Below are positions 56,998 to 64,000 of a stretch of 64,000 nt of DNA, piece after piece. The notes under the pieces are model-generated. The model saw only the letters and a program-made list of their open reading frames with translations. It did no database searches and was not told the DNA's origin. Both the position numbers and the translations under genes were made by a program. The stretch comes from Bimuria novae-zelandiae CBS 107.79 (lineage: Eukaryota > Ascomycota > Dothideomycetes > Pleosporales > Didymosphaeriaceae): positions 722,346-786,345 of the forward strand of contig ML976679.1 of assembly GCA_010015655.1 (NCBI GenBank), read 5' to 3'. The stretch's first letter is position 1. Each line of letters starts with the position of its first letter.

Positions 56998-59900
56998 CTA
57001 AGCTTTGCGTAACGAACACTTTTCTTTTAGCAGCTCAGCTATATCTTCATGTCCTTCCGCTGCCGCCAGCTTCAGCAGCATTGGTATACCGTTATCCTCT
57101 TCATTAAGATTGGCCTTGTTAGTACTAAGCAGCAGCTTAACTATACCTTCAGATCCTTGATACACCGCTAAGATTAGCGGCATAAATCCATTCTTATCCT
57201 TCGCATTGGGGTCAACCCTATCCGTGCTAAGCAGCAGCTAAATTGCACCCTCATCTTCGATTTGCACCGCCCATATCAGCGGCGTCTGTCCCGTGTCATC
57301 CCTTGCATTAGGGTCGAACTTATCAGTGCTAAGCAGCAGCTGAACTGTATCTTCTTGACCACCCCAAGTTGCTGTAACCAGAGCCGCGCAGTAATCAGAA
57401 ATTCCAACCTTGTCGAGGCTAAGCAGTAGGTCCACTATGTCATTATGTCCGTATTCTGCCGCGTACACCAGCGGTATCCATCCACAGCTGCAAGTCGCAG
57501 ATAGGTCGAAATCGCCATGGCGGAGTAGCGTTTCGACTGTGTCTTTACTTCCACTCAACACCGCCCATGTCAGCGGCGTCTATCCGTTCTCATCCTCCAC
57601 ATTAGGGTCGGCATTATTAGTGCTCCACAGTAGCTGCTCAACCGTATCTTTGTGTCTGTTCCGTGCCGCCCATACCAGTGGTGTCCATCCACGATCATCC
57701 CCAACGTTAGGATAGACCCTGTTAGTACTGAGCAGTAGCTGCTTAACTGTATTCTTATAACTGTTCAGCGCCGCCCATATCAGTGGCGTCCGTCCCTCGT
57801 TATCCCTTGCATTAGGGTTGACCTCAGCAATTCTAAGCAGCAGTATAACTGCGTCTTCATGTCCGTTCCGTGCCGCCCACATCAGCGGCGTCAGACCATC
57901 ACTATCTCTCGCGTCAGCAAGCGTTAGCTTCTCTCCCTGATCCGATGGAAGAAGCTGTTCGCATAGATACAATAGCCCGAATGAGACCGCTAGATGCAGA
58001 CCTGTCACATTCTTCGGAAAATCTTAACTGTACCGATCCCATTTGCTCTTTTTGAGGGCTATTGTATGAGCTTGAGTGACAGACGCAATCAATTCGCTAT
58101 TTTGAAGCAGAACCATCGCCTGTCCACATATCCTTTCCTGTACAGAGGCCACATGTTGTCCCCAATACTGAGCACAGTAGTTCAGAAACTCGTGTTGCTC
58201 AAGTCTGCTTTCGAACTCCACGTCGCTTGTGCAGCTACCACTGGGAAAGGTATTGAAGCAGAGGTAGGTAAGGCACGTAGACGCAATATTATACTGAATG
58301 TCATGGATCCACTTCTCTTGAATGCTCACTAAGTAGTTTTGGGTAGTGTAGTGCACAAGGCGGACAATCTGGCTCTCCTCGTTAATTGTAACAAGGCCAG
58401 CACACACAGATACTAGGTCTTTGATATCAGGAATATTGTCCAAGTCAAGTTCCTTATCGGTTGTTTGTGTTACTAACGCATGGCAGAGCTCTGTAGTAGT
58501 CAAAGGTCTCTGTGCATACAAGATCCACGCAAGTACGTTCTTCGCTGATATGCGGTCGTCCTCTGGTTGGCTGTCGATTCTGACAATCGCCTCGCTATAA
58601 GCGTCGTTAAGCGCTTCAGGGCCTTTAGACAGGTTGTCCAGCGTAGAGATAATGTTGGCCTTGGTTCTTTTACCGACGAGCGACTTAAGGTGCAGATAAG
58701 CAAGAAGAAACCTTATACGCTCGTTAGTTAACAACACCCTAGATATGTATGTAAACAACTTACATGCCATCCACTGCTTCTACAATCTTATTCTGAACAA
58801 GCTCTTGAAGATCTCTATTACGTTAGACACATTTGGCAAGCTGCTTTACCTTACCGCCTATATATTGTCTTACGTCTGCGTTACTTGCGTGCACCTCTAG
58901 TTGGGGAATTCTCTTGAATTCGTCTGCTATGTCGGGGATATCTCGTGACGTGACTATTAAACGAAGGTCTGTTTGCTCTCTAAAATCACGACAGAATTTT
59001 AGTAGCTGACTTCGAGTACTGTCTTGGTTAGTACACTTATCTAGAGCGTCTATAACCACGTACACCTTGGAGAAGTGTGTAAGCACAGGTTTTAAGGTCC
59101 TTAGCGTTTTACTGAGCGATAGCCTTGTCCCTTGTACTTTATGCCTATTATATAGACTCGACAAGGGCTGCGCGATCGACGGCTGGTCCTGGATAAGCTG
59201 CTTGAGTATAGCTGTAAGCAGATTAGGGGCATTTTAATCTGCTTGCCTTCTGTAGCTGCAATATAGATACGCAACACCCACGTCAGAAGACTCTACATTG
59301 TTGTGGAGATAATCCACCGCGATTGCTGCTATTATTGTCTTCCCAGCGCCAGGGACGCCATGACAGAACAACGTCTTGCTTGGACCTTAGAGCCATTCAT
59401 TAAACTCAGGGGAGTTTAGAAACCACAGGCCTGTATCTGCTTGTACACGGGCAAGGAAGTCAGCTTGCTGAGCTGGGAAGTTAGCCGAAGATAGCCAGTT
59501 CATGACCAGGCGGTGCCCTTGACAGTTGATATTATGTTGTATGGCGCCTACTCCCTCTCTAATAATATTGTTGTCCTCCTGTGGGGAGCTAACGCGGCTT
59601 TTAATAGCTCTAGATAGTTTACTGCAACTGTGAGCAATGTTAAATTCTTAAGTCCGTAAGAATACATATAAGTAGTCTATTCCCAAGGCGATCTGGACAA
59701 ACGACTTGAGCCGTTCTATCCCTAATAAGATGCGTTCAGCATTATCCTTAATATATTTCCAAAGAAGAGCCTTCCCTATCTTTTTGATGCCGTGTCCAGC
59801 TGAAATCTTATCTCTTAGCAGCTCCAACGCAACTTAGTACTGGTAGATGAGCCCACCCTTTGCCCCTAGTTCTCGAGCCCTTATATGCCATGGGTCGTTG

Positions 59901-60076
59901 GAACTTTTGTCTATGCGAGACAAGAGAGCAATGAGTAGGTTTGATAGGTATTGTATATTAGTCTCGAATTAGATACGATCTGTGGAGGCATCTGTAAGGT
60001 CTTTCAGGCCTTCACTGACCTTTACCGTCAGCTGCAGTATAGCGATAATGCTAGCTGTGACGCTAAGCGGGTCCAT
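56998..60076 (-). pseudogene. fungal NLR/STAND protein (N-terminal domain, NACHT, ankyrin), RIP-type pseudogene
   Basis: Exons 60076-58764 and 58711-56998 (52-bp intron, GTAAGT donor, gttaactaac branch) give exactly 1009 codons in one frame. The N-terminal domain starts MDPLSVTASIIAILQLTVKV, typical of fungal STAND proteins. NACHT: Walker A GVPGAGKT at 59336-59359 (residues 240-247); Walker B VYVVIDALDKC at ~59035-59070, where the usual Glu after LD is Lys; then a RLIVTSR sensor motif, DGMFLLAYLHLKSL and an RPLTTTELCHAL helical region. From ~58020 to 56998 lie about ten ankyrin repeats (TPLMWAARNGHEDAVILLL type). Such proteins act in non-self recognition and incompatibility. There are nine nonsense codons (seven TAA, two TAG, no TGA), e.g. 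58823, 58024, 57580 and 57238. Confidence 0.9.
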
Positions 60077-62607
60077 AGTATGCCCCGTACAAGCAACAAT
60101 ACTTCAGGGTTGGTGTCCAGGCCGCTGTGATTATCAGGGCTTGCAGGTGAAAGACGCAATTAATCAGCTTTGTTAAGGATTTTGAGGCTGAAGTGTTGGC
60201 GGGCTACATGCGTAGTGTCCTGTTAGTAGCGAAGCAGTAGCGCTAGGCCACCTCCTGTGATACGACGTTAAAGAGCGGGTACTGTGATAATGGGTGCAAA
60301 GATGTAGTCTACAAGAATGTTGCGTGAGAAGTAGGTAGCAGTTGGTGGAAGAGTAATTGCAGCGTGCGGCCAAATGTGAATGCCTAGAAGCTGTGCCGCA
60401 GGGCTTCTGCCGGTGTCGCCGGTACCCCTGCCATCTAATAATTAGAAGCGGGTGTCAGCCCCAAGCTCTGAGGCTCCTAATTGGCGTGGCAGCCCCGTTC
60501 AACAGAGTCTGCTGTTTGTATACTGACTCGTAATATGTACACAGTAACACCACGGCTTTCACATTCGACTATACAGCATTGAAAATAGGTTCTTTTGTCC
60601 AATCTGACATACGTAGGGATGCTGTTTGCGATATAGTTGCTGGGCTGACTTTTGAAAGCTAGTAAATAGTATTCTTCTAACCTCTAAAGCAAGCGCCCTC
60701 ACGACACCACTCTCCTTAGAGATAATTATGTCTTATGCAAACACACCAAGGCAACTATTCTCCTAGTCTGAGTTATCCACAAGATTACATCGCTTGCGAT
60801 ACCGCACAAGTTGTCGCAGCTATATGTTACATCATAACAAACAAGAACCTTGTGGTGTTGATGACCGCAAATTTAAGTGTAGACCACGGCGCAAGTTATT
60901 TCGGTGGCGGGACGCCTTCTTTTGTAGGATTCACAATTGGTGGTCGAGCTCCGAAACTTAATGTTGGTGGAGCGGTTAATTCCCTAGGGTAATTGGACAG
61001 TTACCAGCCACCCATGCATGACTTTGGCCTTAATATCTTTTCAGAAACTAGTCTGCAAGCTGCGCCAGGCCAGAAACAGGGAATCCAGTGGTCTTTGTGG
61101 TGGCAGAGCAAGTAACAACAAGCTGATTTCGCATCGCAGGCTTTGTGTAGCAAGAGAAATCAACAATCGTACTGTAGCGTTCGTGTGTGTTTAGAAGGCA
61201 CACAAGGAGGAGGGAATCCCCACAGCACGCTGCCAAGACCGAAACAGCCCTGGCGCGTGTACACCCACGATTATAGGTGACCCTAAGTTGTGTGCCAAGG
61301 TTATAGGATAGTCACCGCCCTTGTCTGCTCTCCCATTGTGCTAACCTATCATGCTTATTGTTCCAAGACCGCATCGCCCGGACAAGGTGCTGGGCGAAAT
61401 ATGGTAGCTTTACTGAGCGCTTAAGGCTCTTATTCCTTCTTTTGTTCCTTTTGCGATTACGTTGTTGCGGTGGCTCTTTCGATTTATTAGGGTCACGGTA
61501 AGCAACATTGTCGGACCTATGATCGCAAACGTGAGTTATGTGCGTGCTGAGCACCGTCAACGCGGACGTACTTGCGGTAGAGAAGCAAAGCCGCTGAATT
61601 TGGAGTGAAACGACTGAGGCACTGTAATCTGATTACTTGACGCAGCCCGGATGGGTTGTAGTTGATTAAAGCATACCTGCTTGCGGCGCATGAAATGCAC
61701 CCAGAATGACCCTTGACTAAAGGTGCTCAGCCACATGTACTTTATGGCCATGTAGTAATCTAACGATGGTCCATATAGCGTAGTCTATGTAACGCTCGGC
61801 AGGATTGGACATCGTACTCTTATATCGCCCATTGCAGCACTTATTCCTACCTCGCAAGGGCTTGACGCATGGGGATGTTATTGAAGCGTCGACTAACCAA
61901 CGAAGAGGTACGGTGGTCGCGAGGCTGTAACAGCAACCCTTGAAGCGACTCCTCAACCGCCCTGCCATCCAATAATGCATCCATACATCAGCCCTCTTGC
62001 CCTGGCATCTCCTAGCCATTACGTTGCAGAAAAGTGGGTTGCTAGTCCCTTGATAGGTGAGTCCTTGATACAAGCATGTTTAGTATCTCCTTTAGCTAAA
62101 GCAGTTTCTATGGACTCTTAAGGTCGTCCTAGCTGCGCGCAACTTGCGTTTGTGTGATGGGGCATTAAGATCGACTAATGCAGCATGAGTGTAACCTGGA
62201 GCGTAAAACAATACCCCTCTTCGCGATGCATGCTCGTCCCACCAAGTTTTAAAACCACCATTCACTTACTCTCGCTTATGTTCCCAACCCAGGATCTTAA
62301 TACCAATGGCTTTCTAAGTTGCTGGTGTTTGTATTGTGCGCTCTACCACGAAGGAATAGCGAACATCTCATCGCGCGGAACCTTATTCTAGAGGTGTCTG
62401 AGCTATTTAAGGTCTATATGAGATAGCTAGCCCACCCTTTCACATGTGGAATGCTGGTGATGTCTAGTTAGACGGTAGAAGTAGCACGACACTTGTCCTA
62501 CATTGACAACGGAAGCAGTTCCTAGCTTCATGCATGCTAATTCTGAGATTTACATTAAAGTAGATGTGGAGTGTTGAAAATTAACGTTTTGGTTTCGCTC
62601 GTTTAAG
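60077..62607. other. accessory DNA, no supported gene
   Basis: Upstream of the NLR. Frames such as 60735-60992 (+), 61312-61560 (-, Lys/Arg-rich) and 61717-62073 (-) show no recognisable domain, splice structure or clean neighbours. They may be decayed genes, but I cannot support any of them. Confidence 0.4.
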
Positions 62608-62965
62608 CTCTTGGGAGATACAAGGTCCCATGAGTAAATCTCTTCGAAGATTTAGACTCTCGGGAGATACACGCTCCCATGAGTAAATCTCTTCGAAGAT
62701 ATAGAGTCTCGAGAGATACGCGCTCCCATGAGTATATCTCTTCGGATATCTAGGCTCTGGGGAGACACGCGATCCTAGAAGATCTGGGCTACCAGGAGAT
62801 ACCCACTCCCAGAAGAACTAGGTTCTTAGAAGCTACACGCTCCTAGGAGAGATGGGCTCTTAGGAGATATACGCTCCTCGGAGATTTGGCTTCAGGAGTT
62901 ACACGCTCCTAGTAGAGAGGGGCGCAGAGGAAATACGCTTCTAGGAGATTGATGCTCTCAGGTAA
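62608..62965. repeat. minisatellite with hairpin-forming units (49 bp, decaying to ~33 bp)
   Basis: Three 49-bp units start at 62608, 62657 and 62706. They share GGGAGATACACGCTCCCATG, in which GGGAG and CTCCC can pair, and the near-palindrome ATCTCTTCGAAGAT. They are followed by about five shorter, more diverged units of ~33 bp (CTC.TAGGAGATA.ACGCTCCT.GGAGAT type) that keep the GGAG/CTCC inverted pair. Confidence 0.85.
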
Positions 62966-62979
62966 GCGCTCCCATAATT

Positions 62980-63085
62980 GTTGAAAATCGCGGTGCTGAC
63001 CAAGATCTGTCGGGTGCTGAGGCGCTGACACTGTTGAATATCGCGGTGCTGATCAAGATCTGCTGAACGCTGAGGTGCTGCTGTC
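62980..63085. repeat. two tandem 53-bp units
   Basis: The units start at 62980 and 63033 with GTTGAAAATCGCGGTGCTGA and GTTGAATATCGCGGTGCTGA. Both continue with CAAGATCTG and a GCTGAGG(C/T)GCTG stretch. Confidence 0.85.
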
Positions 63086-63426
63086 TTAATGTGTTGTGAA
63101 AGTGTTGTCGAAGTATGAGCTTGCGGATATACCACAGGTGTTCGTGCCCAAGCTCGGCCTGAAGGGAACCCAACGAATGCACTGGACGTAAATTTTCGTT
63201 CCGCCCAGGCTTCAACCACAGGATCGACTTTTGTGGCTGAGTCCTTAGTGGCTAGTCCTTAGTGGCTAGTATTTGTGCAAAGAGTAGATATGCTCGAAAG
63301 AATCAGCGATGACCGAGAATATTTGTGTCCCTGCTAAGCTAGGGGTCTTCAGAGGCTATCTGATCGCGGGGCTGTTCGACGGCGGCAGCCTGTGGTGGCG
63401 CCCCACTATCTCTGACGTAATGGACT

Positions 63427-63630
63427 TGGCTTTGATCTGATCCTGGCTTTGATCTGATCCTGGCTTTGATCTGATCCTGGCTTTGATCTGATCCTGGCTT
63501 TGATCTGATCCTGGCTTTGATCTGATCCTGGCTTTGATGTGATCCTGGCTTTGATGTGATTCTGGCTTTGATGTGATTCTGGCTTTGATGTGATTCTGGC
63601 TTTGGTGTGATCCTGACTTTGACGTGTGCA
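63427..63630. repeat. 17-bp minisatellite, ~12 units
   Basis: The unit TGGCTTTGATCTGATCC is repeated exactly six times (63427-63528), followed by five variants (GATGTGATCC, GATGTGATTC, GGTGTGATCC) and one degraded unit. The variants are ordered left to right, suggesting expansion from one end. Because 17 is not a multiple of three, the open frame over it has no coding meaning. Just upstream (63239-63265) is a short repeat of CCTTAGTGGCTAGT. Confidence 0.95.
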
Positions 63631-64000
63631 GAGCAGGGATTGTGGGGCAAAATGGATGCCAAGCGCGAGGTTTCGTGTTTGCGCTAGATCATTACCGAGC
63701 CAATCATTTCCGCTGGATACCCGGTAAGACTCGCAGCCAACATTGGAATGCTAGCAGCCACAGGTGTACACTTGGGCGACTCCATAGAGTGGCTTTCTTC
63801 GATCTCCCCGGTAGCGAATCACTCCATGTCCATCCAATCTACATGTTTCCGTAGCCTTTCCTTGAATGATGCCTGCAGCAACCCGCAATGAGGATGCCAC
63901 TGTTTCTGCAGCCACGCTCGATCATACCAGGGGAGTGGGCGCCGAGCGTCGTCTCGTCTGGAAGCCTCTAACACCTGCATGCATCTTCACAACGAGGGGG
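63631..64000. other. window end, no supported gene
   Basis: Normal GC. A 76-codon plus-strand frame at 63624-63854 has no recognisable domain. Confidence 0.35.

Noticed and set aside
42830..60076. Reassigned genetic code (TAA/TAG read as Gln) explaining long frames with TAR codons
   Set aside because: The gene ending at 224 stops with TAG at a sensible C-terminus, non-coding transposon DNA shows the same CpA loss, and catalytic residues are lost by the same transitions. RIP explains everything.
63339..63662. 107-codon repetitive protein or CRISPR-like array
   Set aside because: 17-bp tandem minisatellite without spacers; the frame is a by-product of rotating repeats.

Overview
The window is nuclear DNA of a filamentous ascomycete, most likely a Dothideomycete-type genome. 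Evidence: short introns (47-78 bp) with GTRNGT-like donors and CTAAC-like branch sites, a TRK potassium transporter, a senescence-domain protein, a divergent ERG28, fungal STAND/NLR and chromodomain genes, and very strong repeat-induced point mutation (RIP). The RIP is CpA-directed: CpA/TpG is depleted and TpA enriched, while CpG is largely kept. The species is not identified.

Layout. 1-7176: the 3' end of a gene (possibly GH31), then a divergent ERG28-like gene and a Fot1/pogo-type DNA transposon. A 3192-bp block carrying both is present twice, identical, on either side of a 10-N gap (783-3974 and 3985-7176); this is almost certainly an unmerged contig overlap. 6766-14523: three minus-strand paralogs of a 2EXR/F-box-like family, all broken (nonsense codons, frameshifts, insertions). 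15503-20024: two healthy divergent genes, a TRK/TrkH K+ transporter (minus) and a two-exon senescence-domain protein (plus).

20500-51530: a roughly 31-kb RIP-degraded transposon island. It holds a complete Ty3/gypsy chromovirus with 173-bp LTRs and a GCCTT target-site duplication, remains of at least two more gypsy elements arranged head to tail, a nested hAT transposon with an 8-bp duplication and an 849-codon transposase frame, and four solo LTRs with perfect 5-bp duplications. Two of the gypsy elements carry an antisense accessory reading frame beside the 3' LTR, outside gag-pol.

51540-64000: an intermediate-GC accessory region with decayed genes: a chromodomain protein, a small cysteine-patterned ORF, and a fungal NLR (N-terminal STAND domain, NACHT, ankyrin repeats). 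In each, the reading frame is preserved apart from TAA/TAG codons at positions explicable by CAR-to-TAR change. The right end carries minisatellites (49/33-bp hairpin array, 53-bp and 17-bp repeats).

Only four loci look functional: the gene ending at 224, the ERG28-like gene, TRK and the senescence-domain gene. The rest is mobile DNA or genes silenced by mutation.
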